DNA of 64,000 bases from Diplodia intermedia (lineage: Eukaryota > Ascomycota > Dothideomycetes > Botryosphaeriales > Botryosphaeriaceae), in NCBI GenBank assembly GCA_021495925.1, contig JAKEKT010000010.1, forward strand, positions 124,001-188,000, given 5' to 3'. Position 1 is the first letter of the stretch; each line of letters begins with the position of its first letter. The notes under the pieces were generated by a model. The model ran no database searches and was not told where the DNA came from. It saw nothing but the letters and a program-made list of their open reading frames with translations. The position numbers and the translations under genes are program-made. Of this stretch, positions 54,094 through 64,000 are shown in pieces.

Positions 54094-57000
54094 TCACTCA
54101 TGACCGTCTACTACCTCACCTCCATCCCCAGAATCCGCTTTCGCTTTCGCTTCCGCCTCCGCTTCCGCCTCCGCCTCCGCCTCCGCCTCGTTTCCGTCGT
54201 TCCCTGCTCCACCACCCAGTTGCTCCGCCTCCGCAAACTCCATCGGCAACCCCATCCCAGCCGTGACACCCCGACCCTCTTCGCCCCATGCGTCCACGGT
54301 TCCATAATAATCTTCTCGGCCTCCAGCCTCCAGCAAGACCGCCTCCGAAGCCGCCTTTTCCCCACCACCACCACCACCACTCTCGCCGCTAAACACCCCC
54401 ACGCCTACTGTCACGCTCTTCCAATCCGGGACGACCTGCACACACGCGTGTTGGCTGATGAGATCCAGCTCGCTGGTGATCAAGGACTGATCCCCTCCGG
54501 CTCTATCCCTGCTGGCCTCTCTCGACATGACACCGCTACTCAGGGCCGGCTTGTCCTCCCGCGGGACAGCCCTGACGGACACGCTCGGTAGCCATCTTGG
54601 GTAGCCCTCGCGCAGCGGCACGAGCGTGAGCGGGAACTTCTTGACTTCGCCCTCGCGGGCCTCGAACTGCACGCGGCGTGCACCGCCCAGCAGCCAAACG
54701 TTCGGGTCGGCGTCGATCTCGTAGACGAAGCACACAGGGTCGTCGGGCGCGGCGAGGTTGGCCGCCTTGGCAAGGGCGGACGCCTCGTCCCACTTGCGCG
54801 TGTGTTTGATGCGGAGCGAAGCCGTGAGCGGGACGCCCAGCGGCGCGATGGGCGGGGTGAAGGCCGGCGACGGCACGGGCGTGGCGAGGTCGAGGTGGGC
54901 GATGTTGAGGATCTGCACGCGCGGGACGGCGACGGTGATGGTGATGCGGCGCGTGATGGGCGCGATGATGGCCTCGGTACGGTCCTTCGGCGGCGTGACG
55001 TCGATGGTCGGGTTGCTCTTGTGCCACTCCTCTAGCCAGGCCTGAAGCTCCTCGCGTATGCTGGTCGGAAGGCTGCCGATCGTGGCCGGCCAGCCGGCGT
55101 CTTCGAACGAACCGCAGCGGAGCTCGTCGTCGAACGAGGCCCGGTGCCAATCCTCGGCTGTCAGGCTTACCTTCAGGTTCTCCCACAGGCGAGGGAATAG
55201 TAGCCTGCTCAGGTAGGCAAACTTGCTTTCCCGAAGCGACCTGGAGAATCCTTCTTCCAGCTTCTCGTAGACGTGATCATCCAGACAGCGGTAGTTGATG
55301 CTAAGAGAAAGATTGGAATCCGTGGCATTCGCCAAGCTGGTGCCTTCTTTTCTGAATATGCGATAGACAAATGCAGGCGGATTGCCCGGCCGTACCGGGT
55401 TCCGGGATCCGTAGAGCTTGGCCGGATCGACGTCGAACGCAGAGGTGCCCTTAAGTTGAATGTTCAACACGTCCAAAGGTACATGATTGGACGTGGTGAC
55501 TTTAAATGTGGAAAGGAGCATGCGCTCCATGAATTGGTCATGCACATTGACATCGAGTGGCAGCTCGATGTTGATAGTGCAGTTGTCGCGGAATTCGTGC
55601 TCCCCTTGCTCAGTGTGATAGATAATTTCAAGCTTGATGTGGAGTTCGGATAGGTTTACCTCCAGTTCGTACGGGATACTGATCCTTGTGGCGGTCTGTG
55701 GCGCCATCTCTGATAGCCCAAAGACGCCTGGGCCCGGTCGATCTGTGATTTTGCCGTCTCCATCAAACACCTTTGCATTGGCCGTGCGTAGCCTCAGCCC
55801 AGCTGATGCGGCTTTCATATGTACCTCGGCTTTGGTGATGTTGCTTGCAAATGTGCGGCAGTCCAGCTCTAATGACTTGATTTTGTCGATGTGGACGGAA
55901 CGTGCCACTGTCAACTTAGCGTCAAATGCTTCAGCGCGGGGGTAAGTGAGAACGCGGTACTTCTTGGGCACCTTCGAGCTCGACAAGGATGCACCTGGGA
56001 TGGAGATGCCCAGTGACTGTAGCGTTTCTTCCTTCTTGGTTGTCTCGAGCGTGAAGTGAATCTTCTTCGCTTCCAAAACGACTCTGTCAACAGCGTAGTA
56101 GCCGAGAGTGACCACCTAGTTCCGTTAAAAACCACTCGTAAAAGAGGTCCCGACCCAGAACTCACATTTGTATGAACCCAGGCAACGATCTGCCCTTGCT
56201 TTACGTCAAGCTTTTCCTGTGTCTCTAACCAAATGTCTCGATTCTCTCCGGGATCCATGCTAACAAGACGAATCTTCGCCTTGTCCAGCTCCATGTCATC
56301 TTCGAGAAGGTGGCGGAAAGTGAGCATCATTTGAAAGCCATCGTGGTCCGGATAATGCTGGATGTAGGGGTTTACGACGACATCGGAAAAGTAGCGGTTC
56401 ATGGGCGCGGTGACGTCGTACGGCAATTCGTCTGAAAAGACCACCAGTTCATCGAGGATGCCTGTCGTGTCTAGTCGATCGTCGTCGAGCCATGGGGTAT
56501 GAACCGATCCCCGGCGCATCTTAAGAGAGACGGAAGGTTTTCTGTTGGCTGCTGACTTTGCCAAAAGATCCAGAAGTACCCTGACATACTCATCCTTCCG
56601 GTTGAGCTTCTTGAGACACTGAGCGTACATCTTCAACATGGTGACCTCCACCAGGTTCCACCTATTCTGCGCGTACAATGGTGCCATTCGGCTAAAATAT
56701 GTGGCCGCCGCGGAGAAGTCCCCAGACTCACTGTATATTGATCAGCGAAATCATCAACTGAAGTGACGGAGATAATTACAATTTTAGTGCAGCAAGATCT
56801 CCCATCACGCTCTCGGCGGATTTAGACCTGCTTGCTGCGAGATAATGCTTAACGGCAAGGTCGCTCAGTTGCTAAAGAGTATGTCAGCGATTGCATCCAA
56901 TAAATTGTGAGTTCCAGTACCTCGTAAATGTTCCTGAAATCATCGTTTGACTCCAGCGCCCCTCGAAGCGTGCTTTCGCAGATACCCGCAATATCCCCAT

Positions 57001-59195
57001 CTCGAGAGCCCGTGTTGTCATCATTTTGCTCTTCTTCCCCTTCAGGAGCCGGCTCTGGCTTCTCATCTAGAGAAACATCGCTGAACTTGTTCCCTTCGTG
57101 CTGCGCAGCTACGGCGGCCCAGCCAAGGAGCCAGTTCAGCTTCTTCCCAAGACGCTCTAATATTCTTCTCTGGACGAGGTACAATTCTGCACGATGTGCG
57201 GCGAGCTCAGGTTGGCCTGATTTCGCCGTTGTGCCTATGCTGGATGCTTGGTCTTTCTTCCCCAATTGGTTGCCCGTGCTGTTGAACCTGCTGTGTTCAT
57301 ATACGGCTTGGCCCCCACGGCTAGAGGACGAGGCCAAGTCTTGGACCGATGCACGACGGTCAAGCAATGAACTGCTCCTCTTCGGATGAGCTAGGCTCTT
57401 CTGTTCGGGGACAGAAACCTTGAGATCCTGCTTAGGTCCCAGTTGCTTCCCTGGCATCGAACCGGAGGTTTTGTCGAACGTTGTGATTGGGAGATAGGAT
57501 GATGCGGTGTCGTCCAGAATCTGCTGTGCGACAGAGTAGCTCCACGAAGACACGAAATTGTCTATAACTTCGGTAGAGACTTTCTCTATTTCGTTCTCCA
57601 CTCTGACAAATGTCAGCCAATTGTGACTGTCAGTCTTTAGTTTCACTTACGCATGGGTGAGGTCCTCTCGTAGTATGTGCGCCGCAATATTCAGGAAGCT
57701 CATTGCCCGACGGCAAAGCTCTCCGAGTGAGGTTAGGTCTTCAGTCTCATGCTCGTCCTGCCCGGTACGTGTCCCCAGGAAAAAGTCATCCGTTGATGCC
57801 TTGGCTTGCTGAGCCGTCGACGGCCGAGAATTGGGTCTAGAACTAGGCCTCGAGCTGGAGAGGAACTCTGACCTCGAGATCGAAGCATTTCCAAGTCGTA
57901 GAAGGAGCGCCATCTGGCGCGAGAATATGTAGCACCTGAAATCGAAGATGGAAATGTTATTAGAGAGGATCATGCCTCGATAGTCCTTTCGCGAGGAGCT
58001 GATGGGCTTCTCGCCGAAAGGATTGGTCCCCGGTGCCTTTTTACAAACAAGGAAATGCTTCTTGATATCTTCAGTGTATTCGAGGAAGGAGCCGCCATAG
58101 CCGTCAGCCGCGTGCTCACGAACGATGGTGTCAAGGCCAACGGAGAGCTCGTCGTAGCCCACGAGCGCATCTTCCACGAGACCCACGCTTTCGAAACCCC
58201 TTGCAAGACCTTCCTTGAGGACGAAGAAAGTATTGAAGTTCCAACCAGGAAGATGTCGTTGCGCGTCCTTTTCTTTGATGTCTTCCTCGTATTGGCTCAC
58301 GCGAAGATCAAATGACGACAGGATTAGTGTCTTGAACTTGATAATGGTGTCGCTCCAGGAGTTGAGAATCTCCTGGGGGCTATCGTTATAGGGATTGGAA
58401 GTTTGGCCAATGCCGGGAGGGATTAGGTGCGGCGGAATGTCTTTCATCTCCAGGCGGATCTGGGAGATACGGTCCGGGGCAGACTTGCTGGTGCCGTTGA
58501 AGTCGGAACGGATCTTCTCGAAAATGGTGGTGGATCCACGCCCCGGCCATCGCGAAGCGCTGCTGGACTTTTCGATGGCGCCAGTGGAGGCGCTGGCGGA
58601 ACCGCTAAGGCGAGGCTGGGCAGCAGCAGGCGTATCGGGCAGCACGACGTGCAGAACCAGCCATTCGAAAGCGTCGTGGTTTTCCTGGGTGCTCTTGGTG
58701 CCGCTTTCCGAGGCCGGCGTGTTCTCTTTGATCCACTCGCGCAGCAGCTTGCGCGACGACACCTTGTAGGCGTCGTTGTCATCGCAGCGCAGAATGAAGA
58801 GCTTGAGATAGGGCGTCTGGCTCAGGCCGGGGATTTGGTGGCGACGACGCCCCGGCCGGCCATCAGAGGAGCCCGGGCGCAGGGAAGAGGCAGAGGCAGC
58901 ACGGCTCCTGCGGCCATCGCTAGAAGGCGGCGGCAGCGACTTCAGGAAGTCATCGGTGGGATCGCGGCCGGGCACAAAGTCCACGTGCAGCGAGTCAATG
59001 GAGCGCAGCGGGCGGGCGGGGGATTTCCAGTGCAGGTTGCGCAGGGGCAGACGGGCCCTCAGATGCGGCTCCAAGATGTTGAACAGGCCACTTGGGTCGT
59101 GGTACTCGACTACACGGAGGGGTTAGGCTGGGCTGGGCATGGCTACTGCAAGCTGGCGACATACCCGTGACCTTGGAGCTGGAGGAGGAAGCCAT
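54094..59195 (-). CDS. TRS130: TRAPPII complex subunit Trs130 / TRAPPC10
   Basis: Six exons (59195-59165, 59109-57651, 57602-56921, 56871-56780, 56730-56166, 56115-54094) close in phase to 1616 residues. Early blocks are VEYHDPSGLFNILEPHLRAR and LPLRNLHWKSPARPLRSIDS. The middle has helical repeats (FSAAATYFSRMAPLYAQNRW). The C-terminal half is beta-rich, for example LSELHIKLEIIYHTEQGEHE and DEASALAKAANL. This matches Trs130, a TRAPPII-specific subunit of the Rab-activating tethering complex at the late Golgi. The last about 30 residues before the stop are an (Glu-Ala)n run encoded by a hexamer DNA repeat. The 31-nt first exon is short. Confidence 0.9.
54135..54190. repeat. Hexanucleotide repeat coding for an (Glu-Ala)n tail
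   Basis: On the plus strand the units are CTTTCG, CTTCCG and CTCCGC-like, repeated about nine times. Read on the minus strand they encode alternating Glu-Ala with a few Lys-Ala at the end of Trs130. Such a tract is likely to vary in length between strains. Confidence 0.7.
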
Positions 59196-59981
59196 GAAGT
59201 CCAGGGCGTGACGGAACGGGTCGGCATGCCCTGGTGCATCCAACGGCCCTTGGCAGCTGCAGGCTGGTGAGCGGCGCAATTCAATGGACGCAGCTGGGGT
59301 TGGAGTTGCGACTGCGGCAGCCGGTGAAGGGGTGCGCCCGGGGCAGGCTGGGCCAGGCCGCGAAGGGAACATGTGGATCATCGGCGGACCCTTCGTCCTT
59401 GGTCGCTGCCCCACACTCCTGTGCGCAACTGCCGCAACGCAACTACGACGACGCCTCCCCCACGCGCAACGACGTCCCGCTCGCCGGTCGCCCTCCTTGC
59501 GCGCAACGCCTTGCTGCCGCCTGCCGCCTGCCGCCTGCCCTGCCTCCTGCCTCCTGACTCACGCCTTCACCGTGGTTGGTCTGGCTGCCATGCGCGCATC
59601 CTGCTGCTGCTTCGCCTCGCGCCGTTGCTCGGCCGCCCCAATCCTAAACCACCGCCATCGCTTCCGTATACCCTTTCCGCTTTCAGCTTCCCGCCATGTC
59701 GCAGCGCTGCCATGCGCACGCCCTCTGCTCACTGCACCCTCTTGCTTCCAATTTGCCAGCTGCGTGTACGCGTATCCACCCAGTCCATTCCACGCATAGA
59801 TGCGAATGGGACAAAGAAGTCAGCCTTGCCGTTCCGCTCCATGTCTATATAGAGTCGCATTGCCAGCCCATGTTGTCTGCCGTTCGAGTTCGTGTCCAGA
59901 ATTCCAGTCAAGCCATTTCCATGGCCACAGCCCTTCTTCCCGCCATTCTCGTCATCACTTACTGCACGACCCATCTCCATC
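59196..59981. promoter_or_regulatory. Divergent promoter region of TRS130 and the RTA1-like gene
   Basis: The start codons point away from each other across 786 nt. The middle is rich in CTGCCGCCTGCC-like short repeats (about 59515-59560). A frame open through part of it reaches the RTA1-like gene but starts at non-ATG codons. Confidence 0.4.
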
Positions 59982-61121
59982 ATGAGCGGACATGTCGACG
60001 GGAGCATGTGGTATTACGCCCCTAACAAGGCGGCACCCATCGTCTTCATGATTCTGTTCTTCCTCTCCGGTGTCGTACACCTCTATCAATGCTTCCGATA
60101 CAAGTCGTGGCGCGTCACCCTCTTCCTCCCCTGGGCTGCCCTTATTATGAGCGCCGGCTTCGCGACACGCCTGGCCGGCGCCTACCACATCGACAGCCTA
60201 GACTTTGTCATCGCTTCGACCGTGCTGGTGATGACAGGCCCGCCCGTATATGCTGCGAGCAACTATCTTGTCTTCTCCCGCCTCCTTTTCTACGTCCCAT
60301 ACCTGTCCCCAATGCACCCCGGCCGCGTCCTGACCACCTTCCTCGGCCTCGACGTCCTCATCGAAATCCTCGTCAGCAATGGTGCAGTCCGCGTCTCCAA
60401 TACCTCCCTCACCTCTTCGCAGCGCAATGTCGGCGACATCATGGTCAAAGTCTCACTCATCACGCAAGCCCTCATCTTCTTCGCCCTTGTGGGCCTCGCA
60501 ATTCAATTCCACATCCGCGCCCGCCGCGCCGGCGTCTTGACCCCCAGCCTGCGTACCGTGCTCGTTGTCCTCTACACCACCTCGGCGACCGTCTCAATCC
60601 GCTGCATCTACCGCATCGTCGAGTACTTCGAAGGCTACACCGGCACCCTCTTCACGCACGAGTACTTCTTCTACATCTTCGAAGCCGCCCTTATGTTCCT
60701 CACCACCCTCATCCTCAACATCTGGCACCCTGGCGCCCGCCTGCCACGCTCCAATAAACTCTATCTCGCCCAGGACGGCGTGACGGAACTGCACGGGCTG
60801 GGCTGGGGCGACAATCGCAACTGGGTGCTCACCGTCTTCGACCCCTTCGACCTGGTCGGGCTGTTCCGCGGCAACGACAAGCGGACCAAGTTCTGGGAGA
60901 TGACGCCTGAGGAGATCGCGACGCTCGAGGCGGAGCGGGAGCGGAACAAACGGAGCGGGTGGAAGGTCGCGCTCGATCCGTTCAACTTTTACGGAAGGAA
61001 CGGCGCTGTTGCAGAGCGATCAAGGAAGGATGGCGCGGGAGGCGGTGCGAGGAACAAAGAAAACGCTTCGGGTGCGGAGAGGGCTGTGTATCCCAAGAGA
61101 GACGTGGAGGATGCCGTGTGA
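59982..61121 (+). CDS. RTA1-like seven-transmembrane protein
   Basis: A single-exon gene for 379 residues from the ATG at 59982. Seven hydrophobic segments can be placed, starting APIVFMILFFLSGVVHLYQC, then LFLPWAALIMSAGFATRLAG, IASTVLVMTGPPVYAASNYL and so on to FFYIFEAALMFLTTLILNIW. The N-terminal YYAPNKAAPIVF and the pattern of charged loops are those of the RTA1 family, fungal plasma-membrane or ER proteins linked to resistance to toxic lipids and sterol-targeting compounds. The hydrophilic C-terminal tail is basic. Transported substrate is unknown. Confidence 0.88.
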   Translation: MSGHVDGSMWYYAPNKAAPIVFMILFFLSGVVHLYQCFRYKSWRVTLFLPWAALIMSAGFATRLAGAYHIDSLDFVIASTVLVMTGPPVYAASNYLVFSRLLFYVPYLSPMHPGRVLTTFLGLDVLIEILVSNGAVRVSNTSLTSSQRNVGDIMVKVSLITQALIFFALVGLAIQFHIRARRAGVLTPSLRTVLVVLYTTSATVSIRCIYRIVEYFEGYTGTLFTHEYFFYIFEAALMFLTTLILNIWHPGARLPRSNKLYLAQDGVTELHGLGWGDNRNWVLTVFDPFDLVGLFRGNDKRTKFWEMTPEEIATLEAERERNKRSGWKVALDPFNFYGRNGAVAERSRKDGAGGGARNKENASGAERAVYPKRDVEDAV

Positions 61122-61458
61122 AACATGAAAGTCGTCTTCTGTTCTTAGAGCATGTTGAGTTGGCATAAAACAAACGATTATCGAAGCAGTTTCCACCGAG
61201 ACCGTGCTTGCCATTGGTACTTGCCCGACTGGTATGATTATGGACTCTCTGCAGATGGCAAACCGCAACGCATTTGTCAACGAACGTGGTCGAGAGTCAA
61301 TGTAGGTGATATTATTGGTGGACATGCAGTATGTACGTCCCACATGTCCCATGCTGTCTAACATAGAATTCATACCGCTTTGTTGTAGGCGAACGTACAC
61401 GACTTTACAAGGATTTCCGACTCCAACGCCCTCACATTCGTGGACACATCTAGATGAT
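61122..61458. other. Convergent spacer
   Basis: This holds the facing 3' ends of the RTA1-like gene and the Sly41-like gene. No gene is seen. Confidence 0.5.
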
Positions 61459-63173
61459 CTAGGAAACGCGCACCCCGTGCACATGCGAAGCATCTCCAGG
61501 CCGCCAGGTTTCCTCCTGCCTGGTGCCTGGCGGCAGCCACCCCACCCCACTCTCCCTCCTGGGTCTACCCGGTCCTACGTCATCATTCTTCTTATCATCC
61601 TTGGTAAATCCATTCACAAAACCATTGGCGTAGGAGCTCTGCGCCATGGGCGAGCCGTTGGAGCTTTTGTCATTCATCTTTTCGAGAGAAACCGGAAGCA
61701 GCGACTCTTGCTTGGCGTGTAGCATCTTGGCCTTGTGGTCGGCCTTGTTGTCGCGCGTGCGATCGTAGAGATACAAGCCTAGGAAAGTCAAGGCAAAACC
61801 AACCGCCTGCACGTGTGTGACGGGCTTGCCGAACCAGATGATGGCGAAGACAATAACAAAAACGCGCTTGATCAAGCTAGCGACCGAATATGTAACGGGC
61901 GAGACCATGGAAAGAAGGACGAACGCGACCAGGTTTTGGCCGAAGTGGAAAGTTCCGTTGAAAATGTACTCCAGGACCAGGGGGCCGTGATCCAAAGAGC
62001 CTGGCTTGACGTTGAGGTCGATTGACGCATCGTATAAGAAATCTCCCAAGATACCAATGCCTTCTGAGAAAAACCAAATTGGCGCTGTGAAAATGAAAGC
62101 CAAGCCAGCCGAGTAACAGAGCAAGTTCAGCTTATCGGGCTTCCTACGTTTCATTGGTTGGTTGTCTTGCTCGGCTTGCTCGGCTTCGTTGAAGAGCTTC
62201 TTCGACACGATGTTTTGAGTAACAAAGAGCAGCGCGCTCCCGAACGCGCTGATCAATCCGATAAAATTCCCCTTCCCGGAAAAGTTGGCCGAGCAGGCCA
62301 TGATGACGCCAAAGGTCAATGGTATCAATGACAAGTAGGTGGTAGGCGCATAGCGGATGTTGAAGTAGAAACGGTAGGCCAAGACGGTGAACAGAGGCGA
62401 AAGACCCTTGATGGTGTGAACCAGCGAGACCGGGATTCGAGACATGGCGTCGGAACTTAGAATATGGCCGCCAATCTGGAACAAGGTCAAAGGAAGGGTT
62501 GTCATAATAAGTTCCCTACTTGGGGGGCGAATGCCATATTTTAGAGCTGGAATTAGGACCTTCAAACGCGGGAAGATTGTGGCTAGCCAAGCCAAAATAA
62601 GACACCACGAAGACACGAAGGCGAATTGTATGAGCGTCAGGGTGACAGGCTTGGGAAAGGCGGTAAGGATAGCTTTCGAGGACGTGTTTGACATGATGGA
62701 GGTTGAGTACCATATACCGCAGAGAACCTAGGGCGGTCAGCACAAGTGCAAGTGGGATGCGGAATCCGCGAGGGACGTACTATGAGCTTGGCCGATATAG
62801 GAGCCCTCAGCGCCTCAGCAATCTCATGCGCATTGGCGCTGACGCTTCCTCGGCGACCTTTGATAGTCCTGATAGCCTCGCTCAGACTCTTCTGGCGCCC
62901 GTGTCTTGTGCCTGTGCCTGCGCCTGCGCCAGCATTTCCGTTGACCCAGCGAGAGCCCTTGTCCTTTCGCGGATACCAGCGGTCGCCCGGCGGGAAGCCG
63001 TGTTCGCCGTTCTTCAGCGGGCTCGGCGAGCGCACCGGGATGCCAATATCGAGAGTGGTTTCCTCTTGGTGTGGGGGCAGCACGTCGGGCTGAAAAGCTG
63101 GGAACTTGAAGGTGCTTGGGGACGCAGAAGCCGAGGAATGCCCCTCGCTGTGTGGGTGGGAGTTGCTTGCCAT
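61459..63173 (-). CDS. Sly41-like / triose-phosphate-translocator family carrier
   Basis: Two exons, 63173-62781 and 62727-61459, flank a 53-nt intron and give 553 residues. The first 130 residues are disordered and Ser/Pro/Gly-rich. The body has about ten hydrophobic segments of the EamA/TPT (SLC35) type: SNTSSKAILTAFPKPVTLTL, FQIGGHILSSDAMSRIPVSL, IKGLSPLFTVLAYRFYF, YLSLIPLTFGVIMACSAN and SPVTYSVASLIKRVFVIVFA. The KAILTAFPKPVTLTLIQF and SLIKRVFVIV blocks agree with yeast Sly41, an ER/Golgi protein able to suppress loss of Ypt1. The C-terminal tail is hydrophilic. The transported molecule is not known. Confidence 0.85.
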
Positions 63174-63680
63174 AAGGCCGGATCGATGTCGGTATCGCAG
63201 GTGTCGCTCAAGCCATGGGAGTGGTCAGACAGCGGGCGGGGCGGTGATGTGGGCGGGCGAGCGAGCGGACAACGGCGCAATGTGCCTGCGGGCGGGAGAG
63301 GCGATGGCAACGTAACTCGTTCGGGAGTCTCGTGTCCGGCGGGTGACAGCGAGGGTGACGCACTTAGAATAGACACGAGGGTCCAGGTGCGGGCAGGGAG
63401 CGGGGCGGGCGCACTGTTGGGTTCCAGACGGGGCGTGAGGCTCTGCAGATGGCGAAGTCCGGGCGGTGTTGCGCGCTGCTCGGGCAAGTCTGGAAGTTGA
63501 ATGTGCACTGACAGCAGTTATGCAACGCGCGGCTTCAACCAGGGATCTTTATGCAAGCTAGTGTCATCCCACCCCGCTAGGCCCAGACAGGCAACTCCCT
63601 GCAACTCCACCTCACTTCAACACCAGCCGCAACCATCACCGCCTGTCCCAACAGTCACCCATGCGTGCTTTTTCGTCAGC
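63174..63680. other. Divergent spacer at the right end
   Basis: About 500 nt between the Sly41-like gene start and the last partial gene, likely a shared promoter. CA-rich and CCT-rich stretches precede 63681. Confidence 0.4.
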
Positions 63681-64000
63681 ATGGCACGCTTCCTGCTCGC
63701 AGTGCCATACGCCGCTTTCTCTTTCACGTGCGTCGCCCGTGCCACGCGTCTGATGGAGTCCTTCCTGGTGCCGATGCAGAATGTCTTTGGTAAATCCATC
63801 TCTTTGGCCACTCCTCCTGTCGAATTTTCCGCATTCTGGCAGGTGCTCGGCCCGTTCCAGATTGGGACGCGAGGTTAGCTACCAATCCGCCCCCGATCCT
63901 GTAAGCGTTCGAATGTTAATATTCTGCAGAGGGCCCGTGGGGCGCCGACCCACTCGAGTACTTTGGCGGCTTTCGCACGTTAGAGTTCAACGAATCAGCC
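63681..64000 (+). CDS. Unrecognised gene, 5' part, possibly membrane-inserted or secreted
   Basis: Exon 1 (63681-63873) and the start of exon 2 (from 63931) join across a 57-nt intron, GTTAGC...CTGCAG. The product starts MARFLLAVPYAAFSFTCVAR, a hydrophobic stretch that could be a signal peptide or anchor, and continues WQVLGPFQIGTREGPWGADP then LEYFGGFRTLEFNES to the window edge. A second in-phase donor at 63794 (GTAAATCC) would skip 27 codons. I do not recognise the family; the gene is cut by the right edge. Confidence 0.55.

Overview
The window is nuclear DNA of a filamentous ascomycete (Pezizomycotina). Evidence is a complete veA velvet regulator gene, short GT-AG introns of about 50-90 nt in most genes, pyrimidine-rich promoters, an RTA1-type membrane protein, and a nuclear intron-containing tRNA-Asn. 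A Dothideomycete is my guess from the general look of the proteins and was not tested. All exon maps come from reading splice signals by eye and checking that the codon phase closes and that the joined protein continues a known family pattern.

Layout. 1-2.1 kb: 3' part of a fused PABA (aminodeoxychorismate) synthase, convergent with a secreted alpha/beta hydrolase (2.5-3.7 kb). 5.1-5.8 kb: unknown basic protein with one C-terminal membrane segment. 6.8-11.3 kb: Ede1-type endocytic scaffold with three EH domains and a UBA. 12.4-14.5 kb: a conserved mitochondrial-type protein and a LURP-one-related protein. 16-22 kb: a more accessory stretch with a Git3/cAMP-receptor-like GPCR, a juvenile-hormone-type epoxide hydrolase, a five-exon cupin and a secreted FMN-dependent 2-hydroxyacid oxidase. 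23.3 kb: tRNA-Asn(GTT) with an intron. 24.1-28.6 kb: the cohesin loader Scc4/Mau2, divergent from a YheT/EMB8-type hydrolase.

28.8-42.8 kb is a dense housekeeping block: LOC1 (ribosome assembly), VPS68 and VPS55 (both subunits of one endosomal complex, adjacent and convergent), PRE5 (proteasome alpha6, with a GC-AG intron), a 78-aa CENP-W-like histone-fold protein, MAK10/NAA35 (NatC), ATP15 (F1 epsilon), QCR2 (complex III core 2) and RPC82 (Pol III). 44.7-49.6 kb: an AT-hook nuclear protein and veA. 49.6-54.1 kb: a 4.5 kb gene desert upstream of veA. 54.1-59.2 kb: TRS130 (TRAPPII). 60-61.1 kb: RTA1-like protein. 61.5-63.2 kb: Sly41/triose-phosphate-translocator family carrier. 63.7 kb to the edge: 5' part of an unrecognised gene.

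I found no transposon, CRISPR array, or polyketide or nonribosomal peptide synthase. The best candidates for a second look are the VPS55/VPS68 gene pairing, the perfect hairpin just before the RPC82 start codon, the low-complexity insertion inside the PABA synthase catalytic domain, and the 16-22 kb enzyme/receptor group.
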